From Marinobacter sp. S6332 (GTDB taxonomy: Bacteria; Pseudomonadota; Gammaproteobacteria; Pseudomonadales; Oleiphilaceae), in NCBI RefSeq assembly GCF_023016045.1, contig NZ_JALKAP010000006.1, positions 1-34,054 of the forward strand: 34,054 bases of DNA, read 5' to 3'. A program made the translations under genes and the position numbers. The notes beneath the pieces are model-generated. The model saw only the letters and a list, made by a program, of their open reading frames with translations, had not been told where the DNA came from and made no database searches. Each line of letters opens with the position of its first letter. Position 1 is the stretch's first letter. Below, piece after piece: positions 25,080 through 34,054 of this stretch.

Positions 25080-26261
25080 ATGACAGTATCTGATCGCTGG
25101 TTACTGCCGGACGGGGTGGAGGATATCTTGCCGCCACTGGCCGGGCAGATAGAATCCCTGCGCCGGGATGTAATGGATACCTGCCAGCGTTGGGGCTACC
25201 AACTGGTAATTCCACCGCTTATTGAATACCTCGAATCCCTTTTCACCGGAACCGGACACGATCTGGAGTTGCAAACCTTCAAGCTGACCGATCAGCTGAC
25301 AGGGCGCATGATGGGTGTTCGGGCAGACATGACACCACAAGCCGCACGCATCGATGCCCACACTCTGGGGCAGGAAGGGATCACCCGCTTGTGTTATGCC
25401 GGTCATGTACTGCATACCCGCCCCAAACACATGCTTGCCAGCCGCACGCCTATTCAGGCGGGCTGTGAGCTGTTTGGCAGCGCTTCTGAATCTGCAGACC
25501 TTGAAGTTATTAGCTTGATGCTTGAGGCACTTCGTGTCGCTGGCTTGCGCCGCGTGCATCTGGATCTGGCCCATGTGGCTATCTATGAAAGCCTGATTGG
25601 CGAGGCGGAATTTGATCGCAACACAAGTGCCGCAATCTTCGACGCCATGGCACGCAAGTCGGTTCCTGAACTTGATCGGCTTTTAGGTGACTGTCCGGAT
25701 GGTTCTGCTGGCGCACGTTTGCGTGAACTCGCTCGTGTTAGCGGGGGTGCCGAAGCACTGGCTGAAGCACGTATAATTTTAAGTGGGGCCTCCGATACCC
25801 TGAGTGCGGCACTGGATCAATTGGGCCGTGTGGCGGAAATGCTCGAAAGGGATTTCCCGGAAGTCAGTTTCGGGTTCGATTTCTGCGAGTTGCGTGGCTA
25901 CAACTACCATACGGGGCTGGTGTTTGCAGCCTATGTACCGGGTCATGGTGATGCCATCGGCAAGGGTGGCCGTTACGATGCCATTGGCAGCGATTTCGGG
26001 CGGGCACGTCCGGCCACTGGCTTCAGTCTTGATATACGCGCCCTGGTAACGCTGGGTGAGCGCGAGATCAAAAGCCGTAAGGCCGTGTGGGCACCCGCTC
26101 AAAGTGATACGGACTTGGAGCGGGCTATTGCAGAATTGCGGAAGACAGACATCGTCATTCGGGCATTGCCGGAAGATAACGGCGTAAATCCCTCTACTCG
26201 AGGGTGCGACCGAAAGCTGGTGAAACAGGGTGGTCAATGGGTAGTCCAGACTCTGGATTAG
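25080..26261 (+). CDS. hisZ: ATP phosphoribosyltransferase regulatory subunit HisZ
   Basis: HisZ is a catalytically inactive histidyl-tRNA synthetase paralogue that binds short-form HisG and confers activity and histidine feedback on the first step of histidine synthesis. The 393-residue protein starts MTVSDRWLLPDGVEDILPP, a HisZ-type start. It has the class II core: GVRADMTPQAARIDAH near 81, YAGHVLHTRP near 109, IQAGCELFG, and GKGGRYDAIGSDFGRARPATGFSLD near 300. No C-terminal anticodon-binding domain is apparent. It lies 98 bp upstream of purA, as in Pseudomonas. The gap 24952-25079 shows no convincing promoter. Confidence 0.94.
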   Translation: MTVSDRWLLPDGVEDILPPLAGQIESLRRDVMDTCQRWGYQLVIPPLIEYLESLFTGTGHDLELQTFKLTDQLTGRMMGVRADMTPQAARIDAHTLGQEGITRLCYAGHVLHTRPKHMLASRTPIQAGCELFGSASESADLEVISLMLEALRVAGLRRVHLDLAHVAIYESLIGEAEFDRNTSAAIFDAMARKSVPELDRLLGDCPDGSAGARLRELARVSGGAEALAEARIILSGASDTLSAALDQLGRVAEMLERDFPEVSFGFDFCELRGYNYHTGLVFAAYVPGHGDAIGKGGRYDAIGSDFGRARPATGFSLDIRALVTLGEREIKSRKAVWAPAQSDTDLERAIAELRKTDIVIRALPEDNGVNPSTRGCDRKLVKQGGQWVVQTLD

Positions 26262-26299
26262 TGCTGGATTAACGCCAGTGGGCCGCATTGAACTCATAA

Positions 26300-27655
<1,356 letters not shown>

Positions 27656-27668
27656 AGGCTGAATGGCT

Positions 27669-27710
27669 TAAAAAAACCGCCCTGCAATCATCGGCACGGC
27701 GGTTTTTTTG
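27669..27710. terminator. Bidirectional terminator between purA and cmoB
   Basis: An A-tract (27670-27676) and ACCGCC to 27681 pair with GGCGGT from 27698, followed by a T-run to 27709. The stem is GC-rich with A on one side and T on the other, so it can end purA on the plus strand and cmoB on the minus strand. It starts 13 bp past purA and ends 4 bp from the cmoB stop. Confidence 0.9.
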
Positions 27711-27713
27711 TTG

Positions 27714-28706
27714 TCAGGGCTTCTCGGCAACAATAGTAGCGCGCTTGGGCCCGGGATAGCCTTCGATGGTTTTGCTGGAGTCTTCCGGATCGAGAAAGTC
27801 CTGAAGAGAGTTGAAACGCATCCAGTCTGTGCTGCGTTGCTCCTCAGTAGTGGTTTCACAGACATCCACAACTCGAGCGTTGCGAAAGCCAGTGCGATCG
27901 AGCCAGCGCAAAAGTGTGTCGCAACTCGGCAAAAACCATACGTTTCGCATCTGACCATAGCGGTCTTCCGGCATCAGGCTGTAGCCTTCTGGTCCATCCA
28001 CAACCAGAGTTTCCAGCACCAGTTGGCCGCCCCGGCGCAGTGTCCCTTTGAGTTCCAGAAGATGGTCGAGAGGCGACCGACGATGGTAGAGGACGCCCAT
28101 GGAAAAGGTTGTATCAAAGGCTTCAAGGCTTTCAGGTAAGTCCTCCATGCGTATAGGCAGAAGGTCGATGGGCGCTTCGCCTATATAGCGTTTCACGCTG
28201 AGAAACTGGAACATGAACAGTAGCCCGGGATCAATGCCAATCACCCGCTCTGCGCCCTCTCCCAGCATGCGCCAGCAGTGGTAGCCGGAGCCGCAGCCTA
28301 CGTCCAAAATACGCCTGCCGGAAAGATCTGCGAGGTAGGGGGAAACCCTGTCCCACTTCCAGTCTGAGCGCCACTCAGTATCAATATGGATGCCAAAGAA
28401 ATCGAAAGGCCCTTTGCGCCAAGGCATAAGACCCCGGAGCCCAGCTTCAAGTGCTTCTTGCTGGTGGGGGTTCAATTTATTGGGTGAGCTAAGGGCCACT
28501 GCAGAAGCGTTGAGCTCAGAGGTTGTCTCGGGAATAGCTGGAAGGCTATCGAGCGCTGATTGCCAGCGGCCCAAATCGCCGTGCGGGTTGTCATCGAAAC
28601 GCCGGGTCAGTTGAGCCTTGATGGTTTCTGCCCAGTCACTCTGGCCTGTGTCTTCCAGCTCTACCAGTAGCTGCTCGAAACAGCTGCGCCAGTCAAAATA
28701 CGCCAT
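27714..28706 (-). CDS. cmoB: tRNA carboxymethyltransferase CmoB (cmo5U34)
   Basis: CmoB uses carboxy-S-adenosylmethionine made by CmoA to turn 5-hydroxyuridine at tRNA position 34 into 5-carboxymethoxyuridine, which widens wobble decoding. The 330-residue protein has the N-terminal CmoB region with WRKGPFDFFGIHIDTEWRSDWKWDR near 95-119. A Rossmann methyltransferase core follows, with ILDVGCGSGYHCWRM near 133 and GVLYHRRSPLDHL near 200. The end (SKTIEGYPGPKRA) is typical. It lies 25 bp downstream of cmoA in a four-gene minus-strand operon. Confidence 0.96.
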   Translation of the reverse strand: MAYFDWRSCFEQLLVELEDTGQSDWAETIKAQLTRRFDDNPHGDLGRWQSALDSLPAIPETTSELNASAVALSSPNKLNPHQQEALEAGLRGLMPWRKGPFDFFGIHIDTEWRSDWKWDRVSPYLADLSGRRILDVGCGSGYHCWRMLGEGAERVIGIDPGLLFMFQFLSVKRYIGEAPIDLLPIRMEDLPESLEAFDTTFSMGVLYHRRSPLDHLLELKGTLRRGGQLVLETLVVDGPEGYSLMPEDRYGQMRNVWFLPSCDTLLRWLDRTGFRNARVVDVCETTTEEQRSTDWMRFNSLQDFLDPEDSSKTIEGYPGPKRATIVAEKP

Positions 28707-28731
28707 GATTTGCCCGTTCTGAGATTATTGA

Positions 28732-29487
28732 TTAGTCGGCCTTGATGGCCAGCATAGACACGAAGTTGAAGCACTGATACCAGACCAGTACGCGATCAAA
28801 GCCTGAATTCAGCAAGCGTTGTCTATGGGCGTTCAGTGTCTCCGGAATCAGTACCTGCTCTATGGCGCTGCGCTTCTGGCTGATCTCCAGATCTGAGTAG
28901 CCGTTTGCGCGTTTGAACTCATGGTGAAGGCGGGTCTGAGTGTCCTGTTCATCCTCTGATTCAAAGCGGATTTTTTCTGACAAAATCAGCACACCGCCGG
29001 GCCTAGTTGCCTCGGCGATTCTGTGCAGTAAATCGCTGCGTTCCTCTGGCGGAACAAACTGCAAGGTAAAGTTTAGGGTTGTCACTGATGCATCTGACAG
29101 CTCGGTTTGCTGAATATTTTCATAGCGCAAGGTCACGGGCAGAGGGTTGTCGTCTAGCGCAATATAGTGTTCGCAGCGCTCAATCATGGCGGTGGAGTTG
29201 TCAATGCCCACCAGCGTGCAATCGCTAAACGGGATTCCGTGGCGCATGGCCAATGTTGAAGCGCCAAGAGAGCAGCCTAAGTCATAGCAGTTGGAACCGG
29301 GCTGAGCGTACTGCTCGGTGATGACTTCTATCATTGGAATGATGGTGGTGTAGCCAGGTACCGAGCGGCGGATCATGTCCGGGAATACACGGGCAACCGC
29401 CGCGTCAAAGCGGAAATCCTCCGGTTGACGTTCCGTGGCAAATAAACGGTCTGTTAGAGGTTCTATTGGTCGGTCAGAGTTACTCAT
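28732..29487 (-). CDS. cmoA: Carboxy-S-adenosyl-L-methionine synthase CmoA
   Basis: CmoA makes carboxy-SAM from SAM and prephenate for CmoB. From the ATG at 29487 it is 251 residues, starting MSNSDRPIEPLTDRLFA. The frame extends upstream to 29577, but that part belongs to the preceding gene's coding region in another frame. The motifs FRFDAAVARVFPDMIRRSVPGY and CYDLGCSLGASTLAMR (near 65-80, SAM binding) are CmoA-typical. Its start overlaps the stop of the preceding small gene by 8 bp, suggesting translational coupling. Confidence 0.95.
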   Translation of the reverse strand: MSNSDRPIEPLTDRLFATERQPEDFRFDAAVARVFPDMIRRSVPGYTTIIPMIEVITEQYAQPGSNCYDLGCSLGASTLAMRHGIPFSDCTLVGIDNSTAMIERCEHYIALDDNPLPVTLRYENIQQTELSDASVTTLNFTLQFVPPEERSDLLHRIAEATRPGGVLILSEKIRFESEDEQDTQTRLHHEFKRANGYSDLEISQKRSAIEQVLIPETLNAHRQRLLNSGFDRVLVWYQCFNFVSMLAIKAD

Positions 29488-29866
29488 CGCGGGCGTCCTG
29501 AGCTGGCTCCGAGGTTTGGTCTGGTTCAGGTAGGGCAGACGGGGCTGTCGGTGATGGCCGGTAACAGCGTACTCCACGGTTCTTGTAATCTACAAGTATG
29601 CCGCGGAAGGATGGGTCGATATCCGCCGCAATAGCCATGTAGCCATTTTCGCAGACCGCGTGTAGTTCGGAGGATTTTGGCGACATACGGAAGGTTTCAC
29701 CCGGGGTGATATGAATCGCCTGGAAGTCTCCCACGGGTACATGGTCCTTGTTGTCGGAATGCTTTATGTTGCCGCTCAGCTCCAGCACCAATACGGTACC
29801 AACAATAGCGGCCAGAGCGGTCACAAACAGGCTGCGAATGGTGTAACGGGCCTCGTTCTGGCTCAT
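29480..29866 (-). CDS. Small membrane-anchored protein of unknown function
   Basis: I do not recognise this 128-residue protein. It has one hydrophobic segment at about residues 12-30 (LFVTALAAIVGTVLVLELSG), with Arg/Lys on the N-terminal side, predicting an N-in anchor. The outward region of about 95 residues has two cysteines (in HAVCENGY and GVRCYRP) that could form a disulfide. It ends in a Pro/Glu/Asp-rich tail. It is transcribed between srkA (30 bp upstream) and cmoA (8-bp overlap). The tight packing argues that it is real. The coupling to cmoA need not mean a shared pathway. Confidence 0.8.
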   Translation of the reverse strand: MSQNEARYTIRSLFVTALAAIVGTVLVLELSGNIKHSDNKDHVPVGDFQAIHITPGETFRMSPKSSELHAVCENGYMAIAADIDPSFRGILVDYKNRGVRCYRPSPTAPSALPEPDQTSEPAQDARDE

Positions 29867-29896
29867 GCCTACCTCATTTTGTACGTGAATGAACGG

Positions 29897-30898
29897 TCAG
29901 TATTGACCGGGAAGGGTTATTGAGGGCGCCTGGAGGGCTGCCAGTTGTTCTCTTAATGAAAGCACCTGATCGGACCAGAATCTGGGCTGGCCAAACCAAG
30001 GGAAGAAGCGCGGAAACGCCGGATCGTCCCAGCGTTTTGCAAGCCAGGCGCAGTGGCTGATCTGGCGGTAGCAGCGCAGTGGTTCAATTAGGTGGCGTTC
30101 GCGACGGTTGAAATCCCGGAAGGTTTCATAGCCTTCCAGTAGCTCGCCGAGTTGAGTGCCGCGTTCGTGGTCATCACCGTTCAGTAGCAGCCACATATCC
30201 TGCATTGCGGGGCCGGAGCGGCAATCATCCAGATCCACAAACAGCATCTGCTCGTCCCTGCAGAGTATGTTGCCGGCGTGGCAGTCTCCGTGCAGGCGCA
30301 AGGTTTCAATCTCTCCGGCGTCTTCAATGCGAGCGCGACAATGGGTCAGAAGATCCGGAATCAGGCTGTCCCAGGCTGGCCGAAGATCCTTCGGAATCCA
30401 GTCACCTTCGTGTAAAAGGCTATTGCTTGCTTCAATACCATCCATGGGTGATAGGGGGACGCGATGGCGAAATGGTTTTAGGGCCCCGATGTTGTGCATC
30501 TGTCCTAGCCATTGCCCAAGCCTGTAGAGAGTGTCTGTAACGCTGGTATCCGGCGCTTGTCCTCCGCGCTGGTTAAATGCGGCAAACATGAAGTCGCCAT
30601 GCTTGCCAAGAGTGTCTCCGGAAGGCATCACCAGAGGCGCCACAACCGGAATATCCGCGGCCAGCAGTTCCCGGGTAAACTCGTGCTCTTCCCGCACCTG
30701 ATCTTCTGTCCAGCGGCCAGGCCGATAGAACTTGGCGATCACCGGAGCGCCCTCGTCCAGACCCACTTGATACACTCGGTTTTCATAGCTGTTCAGGGCA
30801 AACAGGCGACCACTTACCGCGAAGCCGGCATTTTCCATGGCATCCAGAATAGCGTCTGGTGTGAGGGCATCGTATGGATGGCTTGAAACGTTCATCAT
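29897..30898 (-). CDS. srkA: Stress response kinase A (SrkA/YihE family)
   Basis: SrkA is an aminoglycoside-phosphotransferase-fold Ser/Thr kinase tied to envelope stress and protection from programmed death in E. coli. From the ATG at 30898 it is 333 residues, near the E. coli length (328). An ATG at 30895 is equally possible, and the frame runs upstream to 30982 without family resemblance. Kinase features are the N-lobe SYENRVYQVGLDEGAPVIAKFYRP (Lys), the catalytic loop LHGDCHAGNIL near 211, and the metal-binding FVDLDDCRSGP near 228. It heads the srkA - small membrane protein - cmoA - cmoB operon. Confidence 0.9.
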   Translation of the reverse strand: MMNVSSHPYDALTPDAILDAMENAGFAVSGRLFALNSYENRVYQVGLDEGAPVIAKFYRPGRWTEDQVREEHEFTRELLAADIPVVAPLVMPSGDTLGKHGDFMFAAFNQRGGQAPDTSVTDTLYRLGQWLGQMHNIGALKPFRHRVPLSPMDGIEASNSLLHEGDWIPKDLRPAWDSLIPDLLTHCRARIEDAGEIETLRLHGDCHAGNILCRDEQMLFVDLDDCRSGPAMQDMWLLLNGDDHERGTQLGELLEGYETFRDFNRRERHLIEPLRCYRQISHCAWLAKRWDDPAFPRFFPWFGQPRFWSDQVLSLREQLAALQAPSITLPGQY

Positions 30899-31046
30899 AG
30901 AGCGAGGCCGGACTGGTAAATGTTGGGCCCAAGTATACCTGCTTGGCAGTGTTCCCGTAATGCGAGTGCAGGATGTTTCCATGGGTTCCGGCTCGTCCGG
31001 GATTGGGTTAACTTAATAGGCAGGCAACAGATAGCAGGTTCAGTTG

Positions 31047-32156
31047 GTGACAAACGAACATCTGGAAGTGGATACCCTTGTAATTGGGGCGGGAGTCGTT
31101 GGCCTTGCGGTGGCTCGAACGCTTGCTCGGGCGGGCAGGGAGGTGATCGTCTTAGAGGCTGGCGACCGCTTTGGTGAGGGCATCTCATCTCGTAACAGCG
31201 AGGTGATTCACGCTGGGATCTATTATCCAGAGCATTCTCTGAAAGCCCGCCTTTGCGTTGAAGGCCGTAGACAACTTTATGATTATTGCGAGAACCATAA
31301 AGTCGGATTTCGTAAATGTGGGAAATGGATTGTTGCCATTGATGAAGCCCAAAACCCTATGCTGGAGGGCATTCAAGTGCAGGCCGAAGCCAATGGTGTC
31401 AATTTGGACTTGATGGATGGGGGCATTGTTGCTCGGCAGTTGCCAGAACTAAATGTCAGTGCAGGCTTGTGGTCGTCTGAAACCGGTATAGTAGACACCC
31501 ATGGCCTTATGCTCTCGCTTCTAGGCGAGCTGGAGGATGCGGGCGGCTCTCTGGTATTGCGATCTCCGGTTGAGAACATAGAGTCGGGGAGTGGCGCGCA
31601 CGTTGTACGGGTGGCTGGTGCAATGCCATGCACGCTAAAAGTTCGAAATCTTGTGAACGCTGCAGGCTTGGGTGCGGTGCCGCTCACACGTAATTGGCTA
31701 GGGCTCCCCGACGCACAAAAGCCAACTCAATGGTTCGCTCGTGGCGTTTATTTCAGCTACAGCGGTCGCCATCCTTTCAATAACCTGATTTATCCGGTGC
31801 CCGAACCTGGCGGTCTGGGTGTTCACCTTACTCTTGATCTTGCAGGTCAAGCGCGCTTCGGCCCTGATGTGGAGTGGGTTGAGCAGGAGGACTACAGTGT
31901 TGACCCTGAGCGGGTGCATTCGTTTATTAGGGGGATCCGGCAATGGTGGCCCAGCCTTGATTCGGAGCGCCTCCAGCCAGCTTATGCAGGTATTCGCCCC
32001 AAGCTAAAAGATGCGGAGGGCGGATTTTTTGATTTTAGGATAGACGGCCCAAATGAGCATGGCGTTTCGGGGCTGGTAAACCTGCTTGGTATTGAGTCGC
32101 CGGGGCTTACATCCTGTTTGGCAATTGCCGAGCTTGTGGAGGAAAAGCTGCGCTAG
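31047..32156 (+). CDS. FAD-dependent oxidoreductase, L-2-hydroxyglutarate oxidase-like
   Basis: A 369-residue DAO-superfamily flavoprotein of the L-2-hydroxyglutarate dehydrogenase/oxidase (LhgO) group. The Rossmann FAD motif is DTLVIGAGVVGLAVARTLA (residues 9-27). It is followed by the group-specific SSRNSEVIHAGIYYP near 47 and a C-terminal LQPAYAGIRPKL and GLVNLLGIESPGLTSCLAIA. The start is GTG at 31047, or TTG one codon earlier. AGG at 31036-31038 suits either. The true substrate is uncertain within the family. It is monocistronic, 16 bp from the convergent comF stop, with no terminator visible in that gap. Confidence 0.88.
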   Translation: MTNEHLEVDTLVIGAGVVGLAVARTLARAGREVIVLEAGDRFGEGISSRNSEVIHAGIYYPEHSLKARLCVEGRRQLYDYCENHKVGFRKCGKWIVAIDEAQNPMLEGIQVQAEANGVNLDLMDGGIVARQLPELNVSAGLWSSETGIVDTHGLMLSLLGELEDAGGSLVLRSPVENIESGSGAHVVRVAGAMPCTLKVRNLVNAAGLGAVPLTRNWLGLPDAQKPTQWFARGVYFSYSGRHPFNNLIYPVPEPGGLGVHLTLDLAGQARFGPDVEWVEQEDYSVDPERVHSFIRGIRQWWPSLDSERLQPAYAGIRPKLKDAEGGFFDFRIDGPNEHGVSGLVNLLGIESPGLTSCLAIAELVEEKLR

Positions 32157-32172
32157 TGCACTGTTTTGAAGA

Positions 32173-32916
32173 CTATCCTGGTGTGCGAGCCAACGCCCAG
32201 ACTTGAATATTCCGGGCGCCTGCGCTTCGCAAAGCCGAAGCTAAGACTCGCATGGTTGCGCCGGTTGTAACGACATCATCGACGATAGCGACTCGTTCCG
32301 GAACTTCCGAATGTACTTCAAACACACCGCGCAGGTTTGCCAGTCTGGCCTCTCGACTCAACCCCCGCTGGGCTTTAACTTTTCGCCTGCGACGAACAGC
32401 CCCCGTGTCAACTGGGATATCCAGCACGCCCCCTAATTTTTCAGCAATATCCCTAGCTTGATTGAAGCCACGCGCACGTCGACGAACGGGGTGCATGGGT
32501 GAGGGGATTAACAACAGCGGTTTTTCATTGCTTTGATCTTGAAATACAAGCTTTAGGTGGCTCGTAAGGCCAGCAACCAACGGTCGAGCGAATTTATGCT
32601 GCCTGCTGTATTTATACCTGCCGATCATGTTGTCGACTGGGTATTGGTAGCGCCAAGGTATGAATGCGCGATCGAAGGGAGGTGGGGATGCCAAACAGTC
32701 GCCACAAAGTTGGTTGTTTCCGAAGTACGCCATAGGTAGAGCGCAACAATGGCAATGCCACTTGTTGACAGGAAGGTCGGCCCAGCAGGAGTGACATAAC
32801 CCGTTGATGGCATTGCTGGAAAGGCAGGCAACACAGCGGCCTTTGATTTTTTCGCTGTTAACCTTCGATGAATTTAAGGTTGACAGCCAGTTCAGTCCCT
32901 TTATCATTTGATTCAT
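32173..32916 (-). CDS. comF: ComF/GntX family phosphoribosyltransferase-like protein
   Basis: ComF family proteins combine an N-terminal zinc-finger region with a phosphoribosyltransferase-like domain, and some are needed for DNA uptake. From the ATG at 32916 the protein is 247 residues. Cysteine pairs appear in CVACLSS, CHSC, CHCCALP and CGDC. The PRPP-binding-type motif VAIVDDVVTTGATM is near residue 208, and HPVRRRARGFNQA is a typical mid-protein motif. The frame continues to 32973, but that start would lie inside bioB and across the putative bio operator, so 32916 is preferred. It is divergent from bioB, as in many gammaproteobacteria. Confidence 0.88.
   Translation of the reverse strand: MNQMIKGLNWLSTLNSSKVNSEKIKGRCVACLSSNAINGLCHSCWADLPVNKWHCHCCALPMAYFGNNQLCGDCLASPPPFDRAFIPWRYQYPVDNMIGRYKYSRQHKFARPLVAGLTSHLKLVFQDQSNEKPLLLIPSPMHPVRRRARGFNQARDIAEKLGGVLDIPVDTGAVRRRRKVKAQRGLSREARLANLRGVFEVHSEVPERVAIVDDVVTTGATMRVLASALRSAGARNIQVWALARTPG
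32880..32907 (+). promoter_or_regulatory. Predicted sigma-70 promoter of bioB
   Basis: A perfect TTGACA at 32880-32885 is followed after 16 bp by TATCAT at 32902-32907, which matches TATAAT at 5 of 6 positions. Transcription would start near 32914, about 44 bp before the bioB ATG and directly ahead of the inverted repeat 32917-32948. The promoter lies inside the 5' end of the divergent comF. Confidence 0.72.
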
Positions 32917-32948
32917 CCGTAAACCCAGAGACCGAAAAAGGTTAACAG
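32917..32948. promoter_or_regulatory. Candidate BirA-type biotin operator
   Basis: The half-sites CCGTAAACC (32917-32925) and GGTTAACAG (32940-32948) are separated by 14 bp. They resemble the known bio operator halves TTGTAAACC and GGTTTACAA/GGTTAACAA at 7 and 7-8 of 9 positions. The site follows the predicted bioB start point and reaches into the bioB ribosome-binding region. It also covers the bases immediately upstream of the comF ATG at 32916. Confidence 0.7.
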
Positions 32949-32957
32949 GACTTTTGT

Positions 32958-34016
32958 ATGACTGCCACCGCATTACGCCACGATTGGACGCTTCAGGAAG
33001 CGCGGGCGCTTTTTGAGTTGCCTTTTAACGACCTGATGTTTCGGGCTCAGTCCGTGCATCGACAGCATTTTGATCCCAATGAGGTGCAGGTTAGCACTCT
33101 GCTTTCTATTAAAACCGGCGCTTGCCCGGAGGATTGCAAGTACTGCCCCCAGAGCGGTCATTACAACACGGGATTGGAAAAAGAAAAGCTGCTAGAACTT
33201 GAGAAGGTGGTTGCTGAGGCTCGCGCGGCGCGGGAGAAAGGCGCGTCGCGCTTCTGTATGGGTGCCGCGTGGCGTAGCCCGACCGTTAAGGATATGCCTT
33301 ATGTTCTGGATATGGTCCGGGAGGTGAAGTCTCTTGGCCTAGAAACTTGTATGACGCTGGGCATGCTGAAGCCGGAGCAGGCGGAAGAATTGGCCGAGGC
33401 TGGGCTGGATTACTACAACCACAATCTCGATACCTCTGAGAAGTACTACAGCCATATTATTACTACGCGAACCTACCAAGATCGACTGGATACGCTGGCA
33501 AATGTGCGTAACGCAGGCATGAAGGTGTGCTGTGGCGGCATTATGGGTATGGGTGAGGATCAAGACGATCGGGTCGGTATGTTGGTGCAGTTGGCGAATC
33601 TTCCGCAGCATCCTGAGAGTGTGCCGGTGAATATGCTGGTAAAGGTAAAGGGGACGCCCATGGAGGATGTGGAGGATCTGGATCCGTTTGAGTTTATTCG
33701 TGTTCTCGCGGTGGCTCGTATCATGATGCCTGCTTCTCATGTGCGTTTGTCTGCGGGTCGGGAGACGATGAATGAGCAGATGCAGGCACTGTGTTTTCTG
33801 GCTGGTGCGAATTCGATTTTTTATGGCGAGAAGTTGCTGACGACTTCGAATCCGGAGGCGGATGCGGATATGGCGTTGTTCCGCCGGTTGGGTATTCGGC
33901 CGGAGCAGCGGGGGCAGTGTGCTTCTGAGGAGCAGGAGGAAGAGGCGATTGTTGGGGCTTTGGAGTATGAGGCTAATCGGCATTTGTTTTATGACGCTTC
34001 TCTGGAGTCCGCTTAG
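32958..34016 (+). CDS. bioB: Biotin synthase
   Basis: BioB is a radical-SAM enzyme that inserts sulfur into dethiobiotin, the last step of biotin synthesis. The 352-residue protein has the SAM-cluster motif [12 protein letters not shown] (Cys56, 60, 63). Later cysteines and motifs belong to the [2Fe-2S] site and substrate pocket ([19 protein letters not shown], and RLSAGRE near 270). AGGA at 32947-32950 precedes the ATG. It is complete, ending 38 bp before the window edge. In related genomes bioF usually follows, which would be outside the window. The candidate operator just upstream suggests biotin control. Confidence 0.97.
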   Translation: MTATALRHDWTLQEARALFELPFNDLMFRAQSVHRQHFDPNEVQVSTLLSIKTGACPEDCKYCPQSGHYNTGLEKEKLLELEKVVAEARAAREKGASRFCMGAAWRSPTVKDMPYVLDMVREVKSLGLETCMTLGMLKPEQAEELAEAGLDYYNHNLDTSEKYYSHIITTRTYQDRLDTLANVRNAGMKVCCGGIMGMGEDQDDRVGMLVQLANLPQHPESVPVNMLVKVKGTPMEDVEDLDPFEFIRVLAVARIMMPASHVRLSAGRETMNEQMQALCFLAGANSIFYGEKLLTTSNPEADADMALFRRLGIRPEQRGQCASEEQEEEAIVGALEYEANRHLFYDASLESA

Positions 34017-34054
34017 CATCATTGGATTGAAGCGCCGTGCGGGCGGTGTGCTCC

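Noticed and set aside
32917..32973. N-terminal extension of ComF to 32973
   Set aside because: It would overlap the bioB coding start and run across the putative operator, and the extra residues are not ComF-like.
33339..34022. 227-residue minus-strand frame opposite bioB
   Set aside because: It is rich in His, Arg, Leu and Ile with repetitive composition, as produced by reading the G-rich bioB codons backwards.

Overview
The window looks like core chromosome of a marine gammaproteobacterium, most likely Marinobacter or a close relative. The protein sequences read as Marinobacter/Pseudomonas type. The block from fimX to purA follows the order I remember for Pseudomonas aeruginosa PA4959-PA4938: fimX, a conserved hypothetical, psd, motAB, rsgA, orn, queG, nnr, tsaE, amiB, mutL, miaA, hfq, hflX, hflK, hflC, hisZ, purA. 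The assignment rests on reading proteins and synteny by eye, not on a database search.

Layout. (1) 1-1615 is a complete IS1182-like insertion sequence lying against the hairpin of a terminator downstream of fimX. (2) 1647-5749, minus strand: FimX, a degenerate GGDEF/EAL c-di-GMP effector of twitching motility, preceded by a conserved protein with a possible PilZ-like C-terminus. (3) 5975-8618: the translation factor EF-P and its beta-lysylation enzymes, with epmB divergent from efp-epmA. (4) 8604-9467: psd, ending inside the 3' end of epmA. (5) 9666-11502: flagellar stator motAB, convergent with the ribosome-assembly GTPase rsgA. (6) 12578-12803: an intergenic region holding a striking 110-bp composite inverted repeat just before orn. 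(7) orn and queG, converging with overlapping ends. (8) 14568-24899: a long same-strand run nnr-tsaE-amiB-mutL-miaA-hfq-hflX-hflK-hflC, with a possible attenuator after hfq and a clear terminator after hflC. (9) hisZ-purA, ended by a bidirectional terminator shared with the opposing operon. (10) minus-strand operon srkA - small membrane protein - cmoA - cmoB. (11) an L-2-hydroxyglutarate oxidase-like FAD protein, then comF divergent from bioB, with a candidate BirA-type biotin operator between them. Coordinates 34017-34054 are a short non-coding tail after bioB.

Themes. Several genes serve translation and RNA fidelity: EF-P and EpmA/B, RsgA, QueG (tRNA queuosine), TsaE (tRNA t6A), MiaA (tRNA i6A), CmoA/B (tRNA cmo5U), Hfq, HflX and Orn. 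Orn degrades pGpG, the product of c-di-GMP hydrolysis, which links loosely to FimX. No tRNA, rRNA, CRISPR array, prophage or defence island was seen. No gap exceeds 300 bp. I see no obviously new multi-gene system. The most interesting non-coding signals are the composite inverted repeat at orn, the putative bio operator, and the IS placed at a terminator stem.
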